Positions 1 to 53,376 of a stretch of DNA of 64,000 nt are shown in pieces (position 1 is the first letter of the stretch; every line of letters begins with the position of its first letter). The notes under the pieces are model-generated. The model had not been told where the DNA came from. It saw nothing but the letters and a program-made list of their open reading frames with translations, and did not search any database. The DNA is taken from assembly GCF_001039355.2 (NCBI RefSeq), contig NW_019775969.1:52765-116764 (forward strand). The letters are read 5' to 3'. The position numbers were made by a program, and so were the translations under genes. This stretch comes from Lingula anatina. Taxonomy: Eukaryota > Brachiopoda > Lingulata > Lingulida > Lingulidae.

Positions 1-1690
1 TGCCAGTTGTGGTGCACATGTCTTTAGAAGCCTTGGCGAAATACCATCTGGTCCAGATGACTTGTGTGCGTCGAGGCCCATAAAATGACACTGAACCTGC
101 CATTTCTGAACAGAAAGGGGCGGTGGGTCATGTGGATGTGCATTTAGTGGAGCCGATCTTAAGTCCGAGTTGTTGGCAATGTCAAACCTAGCGTAAAATT
201 CATTCAGCTTGTCGGGAAGTGCTGTGTCGTCGTCACTCAGTACGTGTTTTGGACCTTTGTATTTAGTGAGTGATGACATGTTTGACCATAGCTGTCTTAC
301 GTTATTGGTCTCAAACTTTTCTTCGAATTTCTTTTTAAAGTCTCTCTTGGCGTTCTTGATGGCCCATCGCAGGGTTGCTTTTAACTTCCGATAGTTTTCG
401 GGGTGTTGTTCTTTGTTACGGTAGGCTACATCTTTTTCCTTAATGAGCTTGCGGATCTTGTTGTTGCACCAGAGCTTGTTGTTAGTAAACTGCTTCACTT
501 GCTTTCTCGGGACACACATTTCTTCACAGAATTGGATGTAACCAGTAACGGCATCAGTGTAGTTGTTAACGTCCTCAGTATCTCTGAATACCTCCCACTC
601 GGTGGCCTCGAGGCAATCATGGAGGGTATCTATGGCTGCTTGGTTGAAAACTTTTACTGTTTTTATGGTGGGCTTGTTTTCCTTGAATTGTTGCTTGTAT
701 GTTGGAATTAGCAAGATATTGCAGTGGTCGGAGTTTCCTAAAGAGGATCGTTTGACTGGTTGGTACGCCCCTTTAATAGGACAATAGCAGTGGTCCAAAA
801 TGTTATTGCCCCTTGTCGGAAAATTGATGACCTGGCGATAATTAGGTAGTGTCGTTTTCAAGTTGGCTTTGTTGAAATCACCAAGGACAATAGATAATGA
901 ATCAGGTTCCGAATTTTCATGGGATGTGACGACTGATGTGAGGTTTTGTATTGCTATTTTTGTATCAGCCCGGGGGTGGATGTAGACGGCTGTAATTATG
1001 ACACTAGTGAATTCACGTGGTAGATAGAATGGCCTGCACTTTAGTGTTATCAACTCAATGTCTGATGTACATATTTCATGTAATTACTTAACTTCCGTGC
1101 ACCATGCATTGTTAATGAGAAAACACACACCTCCGCCTTGCCTCTTACCCGTGCTTATCCGCTCTCTGTCTTGCCTATATATCGAAAATCCCTCTGGTTG
1201 AAGGCACTGATCGGGAATGTTCTCAGTTAGCCATGTCTCTGTAAAGCAATAGATATTACAATTCTTGTAGTCTGCAAAGTTCGATATTCTGTAGTTTAGT
1301 TCGTCCATTTTGTTATAAAGACTTTGAACATTAGCCAGGATTATGCTTGGTACTGGTGACTTTAGTCTTCTTCTCCGTTGTCTTACTAGTTTGCCTCCCC
1401 TCCTGCCCCTTTTACGTATTCCGTATCGTCTAGCTGTGGGTAATATAAAATGAGCAGACTGCAAGTTATGCAACTGTGTTGGAGTTAAGAAGTCTGATGC
1501 TTCGTGTCGTAGTTGTAAAAGCTGGTCCCTCGTGTAGGATAATATTGTCACTGACAGAGCTGTTGTAATAACCAGGTAAAAGATAAACATAGTCAGAGCC
1601 CGAGATAGCATGTCGCCATTTGCCGGCGCCATATTGGCTGGAGCTTGGGTGTGATAACTGCTTTTTTTTCTGACATGCACATCCATATAA
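1..1690 (-). mobile_element. Non-LTR retrotransposon (Rex1/CR1-L2-like LINE), 5' half, cut by window edge
   Basis: Read on the minus strand, a frame opens at an ATG at 1684-1686 and encodes an apurinic-type endonuclease followed by the start of a reverse transcriptase. Visible landmarks in order: a basic N-terminal segment; TETWL, which contains the likely catalytic Glu; a GGGVC loop; then, after one TAA stop at 1084-1086, VLGDFN and NSDHCN, the usual endonuclease Asp/Asn and His motifs; a Lys/Arg-rich linker ending LNEFYARFD; and SSGPDGISPRLLK, the opening RT motif. After the TAA the same frame continues without a break to base 1, so the element is nearly intact over this stretch. The rest of the RT lies to the left of the window. 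It is antisense to the ABC transporter and probably sits in one of its first introns. Family by motif resemblance only; the 5' UTR boundary is unclear. Confidence 0.88.
1084..1686 (-). pseudogene. LINE ORF2 N-terminal endonuclease fragment, ended by premature TAA
   Basis: A 200-codon open stretch with the first half of the LINE endonuclease. It ends at TAA (1084-1086), but the downstream codons read straight on in frame through the remaining endonuclease motifs, so this is a nonsense change in one continuous ORF and not a natural protein end. The first 60 residues contain a hydrophobic stretch and are not recognisable endonuclease, so the true start could lie further in. Confidence 0.75.
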
Positions 1691-1889
1691 GAATCTTTTA
1701 AATAACTGCTAGCTGCTAGCTTTGTATCATTGACTTGTAAGCTCTAGCATTAGTATGGACACTTGTTGTTTTACATTTAATATGCTTTAAGTTTTCTTAA
1801 ACTATTAGAAGAATTTGTGTACTGTGTAAAAACAGGTCATTTAGCTAACTTTGATTTCTTTTTCTAAGCATGAAACTTGTGTTTTCCAG

Positions 1890-23941
<22,052 letters not shown>

Positions 23942-24995
23942 TACCACTACACCACACCAGGTGGCAGCACTGTCCAGCATGAGATGAAGTGGTGAACTGA
24001 AGGACAACGAACAAATGAGACAGAAGAACACTAGTCATTAACTATTTGACATTCTCAGTTTGAACTATTCTGTTGTAAGTTTAGACATTCAATGGTTATA
24101 TTAATATGTTCATATTTTGTTAAGCACAAAGGAAGGGCTACCCAATAAACGAAAAAATTAAACAGCATATTTTAGAAAATATTAGTATAAAATAAATGTT
24201 TTATCGAGTAAATTGTCATTAATCGGAAATTACAGGTTTCATTATTTACAGTACATATTTGTTTCTCATTATGGCACTAAGTATAATTTATATTGGACAG
24301 GGTATGAACCTTTTTGGTTTATGTTTTCTGTTAAAGCTTCTATGTACCTTGAAATCCTATTCTGTTTGATGAAAAGTGATTTCAATGAGGCAATTTACTT
24401 TTAGCTATTCTTAAGGAGTAATTATGTTAAGTCTAAGTTGTTTTGATTTAATTGGCCAGAATAATAAAACATTTATTGCATTTGTTAAGTGCAGTAGTAA
24501 GGCAATATGTATAATTATAGACATTACAACTTTTTTTTACCTTCATGCAACTATCTAGAATGACTGTTAGAAATATACAATATACTAGGACCATACCATA
24601 TATTGTGTTCTGAATTGAGAATTGGTTATAGAATTAAAAGTTGTTTTGTGCCATTTAGAAATCCCTAATTTAAAGTATTTAAAACTGTTGCATTCCTTAT
24701 TTGTTATTCTCTTTTTGCTTTCGATCATGTTTACATTATCTTTCTATACACTGGTGTATGTGAGTGTTAATAAGTGTTTTAAAAATAACTAAAAGTAGCT
24801 ATTATCAAAACTGTAGTTGCATTTACCTCACATCATTGTAGGTTTCTATCTATTTGTAATGCAATTTTGTAAACAGTAAAAAAAAAAAGATGTTTTTCGG
24901 TATATTACATATACATTACATTGATTGTTCAACCCCAGTATATGTTAATTGTTCAGGTGTTTATCATTAGTGTTTGAAATTTATTATGTAATAAA
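23942..24995 (+). other. ABCC 3' UTR with candidate polyadenylation signals
   Basis: After the TAA there is no further coding signal. AATAAA occurs at 24144-24149 and again at 24990-24995 (GTAATAAAGAGG), giving a short (about 0.2 kb) or long (about 1.05 kb) 3' UTR. The sequence is AT-rich with poly-T runs. Transcript ends are inferred. Confidence 0.5.
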
Positions 24996-27039
24996 GAGGT
25001 TCCATATGAGGCAGATTTTTTGTTGCAAATCTGTAATATTTTTTTATTGTTTGCTAAGAACAATATAACAGTTATATTGAAAACAACAATTGTTGTGCGT
25101 TTGGATTTGTTTTGGGTCAAGGCTATCCTGTGTTCTAACTTTCTTTGTTCTTTGTATATTGTAAGTAATTATAATGATAAATTTGTAAAGTGGAGGAGGG
25201 GTGGTAATTAAATGATCCATTAGGAAAAGGTCAGTCCTAAAATGATTTACTTTTAATATTTTAAATGATATAGAACTAACATTCCATGTAAAGTACCTTA
25301 GCTATAGAAATGCAAATTGTTTTGCTTTTTTTGTACAGATATCATACATCCTCATTAGCAATGTTACTGTTTTGCTTCAAACTCACCAATATTACATATT
25401 GCCTTAAAGTGCAGTTCCAGTTCAAAATTAAGCATGATGATTTTCTCGAAGTATAATAATGGTTTTGTTGTCACTGTGTCATCCACATAAGAACACTCTT
25501 GTGCCTGGAATCTGCTACATGGGCCTAAATTGCCGGTCAACTTTAAAAATGGGAATGATCCATTTATTCTTTACATTTATTAATTTATCTTTGTCTTGTA
25601 TTTGATTTTTTGCCATGTGGAAACTTTATCACTGATTAAGTGTAACTTGATCTGAACTTACACCTTAGGAGCCTAAATTTTAGGTCGTGTTCAAACTGGC
25701 TATGCTCCTTTTCGTCCTATTTGATGATTTTGGTCTTGTGGATCTTATATTATTCACACAGGTCTGATTGAGTGAAAAACTTGCAGGTTCGACATCTATT
25801 TTAGGTGAAACTAAACAGTTTGATTGTAGCCTTTAAAATGAACAATTGGGCAACAAAAGTACTTGTGAAATTTAGACGCATTTAATTTTATGAATTTCTC
25901 TCAATATTTAACTGGATTATTATTATTATTATTGTTTGAAGTTTTGTGATGTATCGAAATGCCTCAAAATATAACCTACCTGTGTTTTGAGCTTGACGAT
26001 CAAATATGTCAATCGATCAGAACTTCTGTGATCAATTAGTCCTGTATTTGAATTTGGAGGTTTGTACTGTTCTGATAAATTTAGATTATATCAAAATGTA
26101 TTATCATATTATATTACATTATATTATATCATTATATTATATTATGTACTCTTTTGCTTTACTTAATAGCCAAATAAATATTAGAATTTTACATAATTTA
26201 GTTTTGTCTCCGCTGGAATCCTCTCCATGTTTGTGATATGTAATAGTATGAAGAAAAGTACGTTGCCAATTTTAAGGATTTTGGAGCCTAGCATCGCGTC
26301 TTGGATTTCGAGTCTGTCATTCATTTATTAACTGGACTCGTAATGACTTAAACCTGTTACAAGAAGAGAAGAGAAGACGTATCCTCTCATATCACGGAGG
26401 CCGCTTAATTTTTTTGCCAAATTCACGTGAAAATGTTCAAAATCACGAGCGGTGGTTAGGGAGATCTGAAGACACCGTGGACGATTACAGGCTCAGTCGT
26501 AGAATTACCGCAGGAATATACCGTAGCTCATAAGCAATATTTTACAAGCGACATTTTCTAATCAATAAATAATATTTATTAATACACTGAATTTGCGTTT
26601 GGTTTCGGATTTACTCTTGGACTAGCACACGAGAAATTATTTCCAGCGAAATTAAATAATATTGCAATGTGACCTTTACTGGTAAGAAGAACTAAAAAGC
26701 TTACCAAATTTTTTTTCTCTGTAAATTCCTGAAGCTGCCGCTTGTATCAATTTCTAAGCATATAACTGGCTCAATCTATAGTACAATTTGTCATTTTTAG
26801 TTCCAATGTATATATTATCTTTTTTTTAGAAATTTCAAAGCTTACGATATTAATTGTATTGAAATTGTTTTTGATTGTCCATATTATATCATTAACATTT
26901 TATTTTGCAATTATTTTTACTTTAAATCCCAACTGTCTCCTTTTATGGCACATTTATATGAATTACATTGTAATCATTGTCAAAAACGTGTCCTGGTTAA
27001 TACTGGTTAACGGCTCTAATTTGTTCCTCTACGGCGTTC
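24996..27039. other. Intergenic region between ABCC and PTGR1-like copy A (convergent genes)
   Basis: Includes (TTA)n near 25917-25935 and an ATTATATT-rich stretch near 26100-26145. The two flanking genes converge here. The minus-strand AATAAA (TTTATT at 26899-26904), 136 bases past the copy A stop, is the likely poly(A) signal of that gene. Nothing else recognised. Confidence 0.5.
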
Positions 27040-32254
<5,215 letters not shown>

Positions 32255-33428
32255 GTTTCAGTGTTACAGCTTCAACAGCGATGGTTAACTGACAAATGTA
32301 GGTTATCGATATATGATAAAGCTGGGCTGTGTTTCGGCCAGTGTGTCACAATAATACTGCTAACAATGCGACAATAGCCTGGACAGCGGGGGTACAGCGA
32401 GTACAGTGGACCTTAGGTTCTGAGGCCCCTTATCACATCATTTTCATCACGCCGTATAGGTTATACGGAAAGAATTGGATGATATCCAATAGTTTTACCG
32501 CTGCTCTCATGAAATACCTTTAAATTTAAAGAACAGTGCATGCGTTACACCAAGAACGTATTGTTGGTAACACTCTGTACTTAGTTGGTCTGGCATTAAA
32601 AGGCAGGCGAGTATAAGAACTATATCTTTGGTATTCATTATAACGTTCTCCATCATCACAAACGTGTAACATTCAGTGGTCCGTGGAGGCCAAATGAGGA
32701 GTTATCCACTGCGCCATCTGTCGTTGGAAGTCTCACGATTTGAGAACCTTTCTCCCAACTTACCGATTTAAAATCTCCCAATCAGTTTTCCAAAGTTGTA
32801 AAATGATTTTTTTTTTGTTTACGTCGTTTGAGACATAGATCTACGTACTGTATTGACCCACTCAACTATGGCAGATTCTGGTGCGAGATTAACGTCACGA
32901 AATGACTGTACGTTCTTAATATATAAAAGATTTAATTTTCTAGAAAACTTTTTCACTTATTTGTCAACATCCATGTATACCATATCCAAAACCATATTTG
33001 TTTAAACACAATTACTATCAATAAATCGGATTTTGAGCTCAAAGGTTCTAATATTTGGGCCAGTAACGTAATGGAGATAAAGATGGGCGAATTTTACATG
33101 TATCAAAAGAGATTACAAATAATGATGAGCTAAAATGTTTTATAGATTTCAATTTTCTCAATAATGTTAGACAGAGTATACTTAGCTCTGTGATAAAGAG
33201 AAAATAGGTGATGTTCCTGCGTATACATAATCCTTTTCACAGGATATGTTAAAGCTTTTATTGTTATCTTTTAAAATGTTTTAATGCCCTTTATATCTAT
33301 TTTCGAGGTTCTTTACTATTCACCAGCGCAATATCTAGCTGTTGTGTTGCAAAATGAACGTGATATTACGGCAATTACAAAATATCAGTGTCAGTCTGTT
33401 GGTTGTAATTTGTTCTTCTGTAGTGTTC
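32255..33428. promoter_or_regulatory. Copy A 5' flank and copy B 3' flank; first ~250 bp conserved with copies B and C
   Basis: Just 5' of the copy A ATG, the landmarks GTGTTACAGC, GTAGGTTATCG, AAAGCTGGGCTGT, GCTAACAATGC, AGCGGGGGTACAG and AGTACAGTG recur in the same order upstream of copies B and C, with more mismatches outside them. This probably contains the 5' UTR and promoter. No TATA box was identified with confidence. The left part of copy B's 3' flank carries TTTATT (33257-33262), the likely minus-strand poly(A) signal. The middle of the region is AT-rich and unremarkable. Confidence 0.4.
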
Positions 33429-39394
<5,966 letters not shown>

Positions 39395-40219
39395 GTTTTA
39401 GTGTTACAGCTGTAACAGCGCTGGATATAGAACAAGTGTAGGTTATCGTTACGTGGAAAAGCTGGGCTGTACGTGTTCCGGCCTCAGTGTCACAGTATTG
39501 CTAACAATGCAACAATATAGCCTGAATAGCGGGGGTACAGAGAGTACAGTGAACACGTTCCCCTTAAGTTCTGAGTTCCCTTTTTACTTTTTTCATAATG
39601 TCATATTGCCTTTAGGTTATATGGAAAGAATTGGATGGTATCCAATAGTTTTACTGGTGCTTTCATGAAATACCATAAATTTAAAGGATTCTAGCTACGT
39701 AAAAAATCCATTTCTTGAATTTTAGAGATTCAGCACTCAATCCATGCTCTAGAACTATGTTTTAATCGATCCCCACCTTTTTAAAAAAGTCTAAAAACAA
39801 TCTATTGGTAGAAAAAAAAGCGTTTAAGTAATTATTAACCTCAATGTGCAAAAATGAAGCAACAGATCTGGGTCACTTGGTACTTTGACGACAAAGGTCT
39901 TTGACACTCAGCTTATGCATGCTGTATACAGACAGAAAAGTCGACACGCTTACTAATTGCTGATGCATTTTAAATGCATAATAGTTTACCAAGAGCTTGT
40001 TAACAATAAAACCCGTTAATCCGATCTGATAAGATGAGTTACCTGTTATTACCTGGCTTGGGAAGTGCGGTGGTGCATAATTAACAGGTTTTATTTAGGA
40101 TTTAGGCCCCTCGGGTAAGAGATTTGAATGAGTATGAACTTTTATCAGGAGTTTTTGACAGCTAAAAACGCTGCTGGCTTCACGAGGATTTAGACCCCTC
40201 GGGTGAGAAATTTGAATGA

Positions 40220-40487
40220 CAGGCCTACCCAACCACCAGACTCGGCACATAAGGGTCCTGAATTAATTGGTATATCGGACAACACTACCCGTTTTGAAGA
40301 TGTGTGTCAGATTGCATTTCCGAGTATCAGTCGACAGGATGAGCCCGCAGTCGTCCTACAAAATTTGTTCTGGGGTATGATACTCCGAAATGCAATCTGA
40401 CACACACCTTGAAAACGGGTAGTGTTGTTCGATATACCGGTTTATTCAGGATCCTTATGTGCCGAGTCTGGTATTTGGGTAGGCCTG
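40220..40487. mobile_element. Fold-back (long inverted repeat) element with AATGA target duplication
   Basis: The two arms of about 110 bp are inverted copies. The left starts CAGGCCTACCC, and the right ends with its complement GGGTAGGCCTG. Inner landmarks such as CCAGACTCGGCACATAAG and CAACACTACCCGTTTT recur in both arms. The loop is about 45-50 bp. It is flanked by AATGA on both sides. A local duplicate of the target nearby (40127 onward, GATTTGAATGAGTATGAACT) shows the uninterrupted site. No coding capacity. Confidence 0.85.
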
Positions 40488-41241
40488 AATGAGTATAAAC
40501 TTTTATCAGGGGTCAGAAAAGTCTTACAGGTAGACAATGCAGCTTAGTTTGACAGCTAAAAACGCTGCTTGGCTCTCTCCTCCGGTGACACGATTGTCGT
40601 CATCGGAACACGTGTCCACTTAGCTCATTAACTCCCAGGCCGAGCAAAAAGGACGTTTTTAAAGCCCAAAATTTACAAAATGAGCTTTTAATTAGCGTAT
40701 TTGGATAAAGATATCGTTAGTTGGGCATGTTTTCTGAAGAATATACTCCGTTCAGGCCAGTCCGACGATCTGACGAGAAACCTTTAAGTACTTTCATAAG
40801 TTGTTTAATTGTGGTTAAGTGATAGCAACTTAATTAGCTTGAAAACACTTTGCTTTGTTTAATAATTTTTTTTGATGTATTTCCGCGTAATCGTTCTGTA
40901 GCAAAGCCATTTTTAAATTCTTAAAAGAATAAAATGAAATTCATCCTAGATGACATCTAAAATACATAGTTTACAGGTTCGTTATTTTTATTTGTGTCTG
41001 TTTACTCAAGGAGTTTCAACAGTTTCTGTTGTAACTCCTTGGTTACAATCTATGCTTAGCTGGACTGGCATTTAAAGAGGCAAGCATAACTACTTTTTTC
41101 TTTTGTTTTCATTGTAACATCCTCAATGATCGCAAACGTGTAACATTCAGTGCTCCGTGGAGGCCAAACAAGGAACAATCCAATGCGCCATCTATCTTTG
41201 AGAGTCTCATAATTGGTGAAGTTCTTTCCAAAACTACCGAT

Positions 41242-41351
41242 TAAGGGACCATTCCCACAGATATTTGGATCGATCTGTCTTCACGGGTAGTCTCACTAAG
41301 GGACCATTCCCACAAATATTTGGATCGATCTATCTCCCTGGGGAGTCTCAT
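41242..41351. repeat. 55-bp tandem repeat, two units
   Basis: TAAGGGACCATTCCCACA-ATATTTGGATCGATCT followed by a less conserved end and AGTCTCA, repeated at 41242 and 41297; present again at about 48688-48797. GGATCGATC within each unit is a short palindrome-like core. Confidence 0.85.
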
Positions 41352-42095
41352 TAAATTGCTGTCAACTTGGCCGCTTAAATGTCTGTCGCTCCTAGTGAAG
41401 CTGTTAGGGGGTAATTATCTTTACCTCCTACCTGATTCGGCCTGATCCGATCTATCAGTTTTCCAAAGTCGTAATACGATTCTTATTTGTCTATGTCATT
41501 TGAAACATACATTTACCTACTATGTATAATCAGTACACTTTTGCAGATTCTGTTGCGCGATAAATGTCAAGCAATGAACGTTTAGCCTTAATACAGCAAA
41601 GATTTAATTTTTCTGGTAATCATGTCACTTTTCTTCTTCGTCATTAATGTATACCATATCCAAAACCAGGTTTGTTAATACACAATTACGACTTATATAT
41701 CGATTTTTGAGTTTAAAGTTTTCTAAATTTTGAGCACATTTTCGTAATGGAGATGGAAATCGGTTAATTTTACATGTAACAATAAATTGAGAGTAGAAAT
41801 TATGAGTTAAAATATTTTAAGGTTGTAATTTTCTCAGTGATGTTAGCTAAGGTACATGTACACCTACATGTAGCTTGGTGTTCAGGAGAAAATAGGTGGT
41901 GTAATTGCATATACTAGCACATTATAGGATCTTGTAGCTTTTATTGCCATCTTTTAAAATGTGCTTAATGCCTTTTCCATCTACATGTATTTTCGAATTT
42001 TTCGTTATTTACCAGCACAGTATCTAGCATTTCTGTTGCAAATAAACGTGATATACGGCAGTCTGTTGGTTGTAATTTGTTGTTCTGTAGCGTTC

Positions 42096-46840
<4,745 letters not shown>

Positions 46841-49541
46841 GTTTCAGTGTTACAGCTGTAACAGCGCTCTGGATATAGAACAAGTGTAGGTTATCGTTAC
46901 GTGGAAAAGCTGGGCTGTACGTGTTCCGGCCTCAGTGTCACAGTATTGCTAACAATGCAACTATAACCTGAATAGCGGGGGTACAGCAAGTACAGTGAAC
47001 ACGTTCCCCTTAGGTTCTGAGTTCCCTTTTTACTTTTTTCATAATGTCATATTGCCTTTAGGGTATACGGAAAGAATTGGATGGTATCCAATAGTTTTAC
47101 TGGTGCTCCCATGAAATACCATAAATTTAAAGGATTCTAGCTACGTAAAAAATCCATTTCTCCAATTTTGGAGATTCAGCATTCAATCCATGCTCTAGAA
47201 CTATGTTTTAATCGATCCCCACCTTTTTAAAAGAGAAAAAAAAACAATCTATTGGTAGAAAAAAAAGCGTTTTGGTAATTATTAAACCTCACCTCAATGT
47301 GCAAAAATGAAGCAACAGATCTGGGTCACTTGGTACTTTGACGACAAAGGTCTTTGACACTCAGCTGAGCTGCATGCTGTATACAGACAGAAAAGTCGAC
47401 ACGCTTACTAATTGCTGATGCATTTTAAATGCATAATAGTTTACCAAGAGCTTGTTAACAATAAAACCCGTTAATCCGATCTGATAAGATGAGTTACCTG
47501 TTATTACCTGGCCTGGGAAGTGCGGTGGTGCATAATTAACAGGTTTTATTTGGGATTTAGGCCCCTCGGGTAAGAGATTTGAATGAGTATGAACTTTTAT
47601 CAGGAGTTTTTGACAGCTAAAAACGCTGCTGGCTTCACGAGGATTTAGACCCCTCGGGTGAGAAATTTGAATGACAGGCCTACCCAACCACCAGACTCGG
47701 CACATAAGGGTCCTGAATTAATTGGTAAATCGGACAACACTACCCGTTTTGAAGGTGTGTGTCAGATCGCATTTCGGAGTATCAGTCGACAGGGTGAGCC
47801 CTACAAAATTTGTTCTGGGGTATGATACTCCGAAATGCAATCTGACACACACCTTGAAAACGGGTAGTGTTGTCCGATATACCGGTTTATTCAGGATCCT
47901 TATGTGCCGAGTCTGGTAGTTGGGTAGGCTTGAATGAGTATAAACTTTTATCAGGAGTCAGAAAAGTCTTACAGGTAGACAATGCAGCTTAGTTTGACAG
48001 CTAAAAACGCTGCTTGGCTCTCTCCTCCGGTGACACGATTGTCGTCATCGGAACACGTGTCCACTTAGCTCATTAACTCCCAGGCCGAGCAAAAAGGACG
48101 TTTTTAAAGCCCAAAATTTACAAAATGAGCTTTTAATTAGCGTATTTGGATAAAGATATCGTTAGTTGGGCATGTTTTCTGAAGAATATACTCCGTTCAG
48201 GCCAGTCCGACGATCTGACGAGAAACCTTTAAGTACTTTCATAAGTTGTTTAATTGTGGTTAAGTGATAGCAACTTAATTAGCTTGAAAACACTTTGCTT
48301 TGTTTAATAATTTTTTTTGATGTATTTCCGCGTAATCGTTCTGTAGCAAAGCCATTTTTAAATTCTTAAAAGAATAAAATGAAATTCATCCTAGATGACA
48401 TCTAAAATACATAGTTTACAGGTTCGTTATTTTTATTTGTGTCTGTTTACCCAAGGAGTTTCAACAGTTTCTGTTGTAACTCCTTGGTAACAATCTATGT
48501 TTAGCTGGACTGGCATTTAAAGAGGCAAGCATAACTACTTTTTTCTTTTGTTTTCATTGTAGCATCCTCAATGATCGCAAACGTGTAACATTCAGTGCTC
48601 CGTGGAGGCCAAACAAGGAACAATCCAATGCGCCATCTATCTTTGAGAGTCTCATGATTGGTGAAGTTCTTTCCAAAACTACCGATTAAGGGACCATTCC
48701 CACAGATATTTAGATCGATCTGTCTTCACGGGTAGTCTCACTAAGGGACCATTCCCACAAATATTTGGATCGATCTATCTCCCTGGGGAGTCTCACTAAA
48801 TTGCTGTCAACTTGGCCGCTTAAATGTCTGTCGCGCCTAGTAAAGCTGTTAGGGGGTAATTATCTTTACCTCCTACCTGATTTGGCCTGATCCGATCTAT
48901 CAGTTTTCCAAAGTCGTAATACGATTCTTATTTGTCTATGTCATTTGAAACATAGATGTACCTACTATGTATAATCAGTACACTTTTGCAGATTCTGTTG
49001 CGCGATAAATGTCAAGCAATGAACGTTTAGCCTTAATACAGCAAAGATTTAATTTTTCTGGTTATCATGTCACTTTTCTTCTTCGTCATTAATGTATACC
49101 ATATCCAAAACCAGGTTTGTTAATACACAATTACGACTTATATATCGGTTTTTGAGTTTAAAGTTTTCTAAATTTTGAGCACATTTTCGTAATGGAGATA
49201 GAAATCAGTTAATTTCACATGTAACAATAAATTGAGAGTAGAAATTATGAGTTAAAATATTTTAAGGTTGTAATTTTCTCAGTGATGTTAGATAAGATAC
49301 ATGTACACCTACATGTTGCTTGGTGTTAAGTAGAAAATAAGTGGTGTAATTGCATATACTAGCACATTATAGGATCTTGTAGCTTTTATTGCCATCTTTT
49401 AAAATGTGCTTAATGCCTTTTCCATCTACATGTATTTTCGAAGTCCTTTGTTATTTACCAACACGGTATCTAGCATTTCTGTTGCAAATAAACGTGATAT
49501 GCGGCAGTCTGTTGGTAGTAATTTGTTCTTCTGTAGTGTTC
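46841..49541. promoter_or_regulatory. Copy C 5' flank / copy D 3' flank, duplicate of 39395-42095
   Basis: Matches the copy B 5' flank throughout at a near-constant offset of 7446, including the palindrome before the ATG, the fold-back element (here 47675-47932, with a somewhat shorter loop), the hairpin and the 55-bp tandem pair. TTTATT at 49385-49390 is the probable poly(A) signal of copy D. No additional gene seen. Confidence 0.5.
47675..47932. mobile_element. Fold-back element, second copy carried by the segmental duplication
   Basis: Same arms and flanks as 40220-40487. The loop lost about 10 bp (GAGCCCTACAAAA where the other has GAGCCCGCAGTCGTCCTACAAAA), and the right end reads AGGCTTG instead of AGGCCTG. 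It was duplicated along with its flanks and is not a separate insertion. Confidence 0.83.

Positions 49542-53376
<3,835 letters not shown>

Larger units (their letters stand above)
39395..42095. promoter_or_regulatory. Copy B 5' flank / copy C 3' flank, with fold-back element
   Basis: Begins with the conserved block shared with copies A and C, including a perfect palindrome GTTACAGCTGTAAC at 39403-39416, nine bases 5' of the ATG. Beyond about 39700 it carries extra DNA not seen upstream of copy A: a fold-back element (40220-40487), an imperfect hairpin near 41010-41042 (AAGGAGTTTCAACAG paired with CTGTTGTAACTCCTT) and a 55-bp tandem pair. TTTATT at 41940-41945 is the likely poly(A) signal of copy C. 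The whole region is repeated at 46841-49541. Confidence 0.45.

Noticed and set aside
403-711. Plus-strand open frame near the left edge
   Set aside because: Antisense of the LINE endonuclease/RT linker frame, which has clear motifs.
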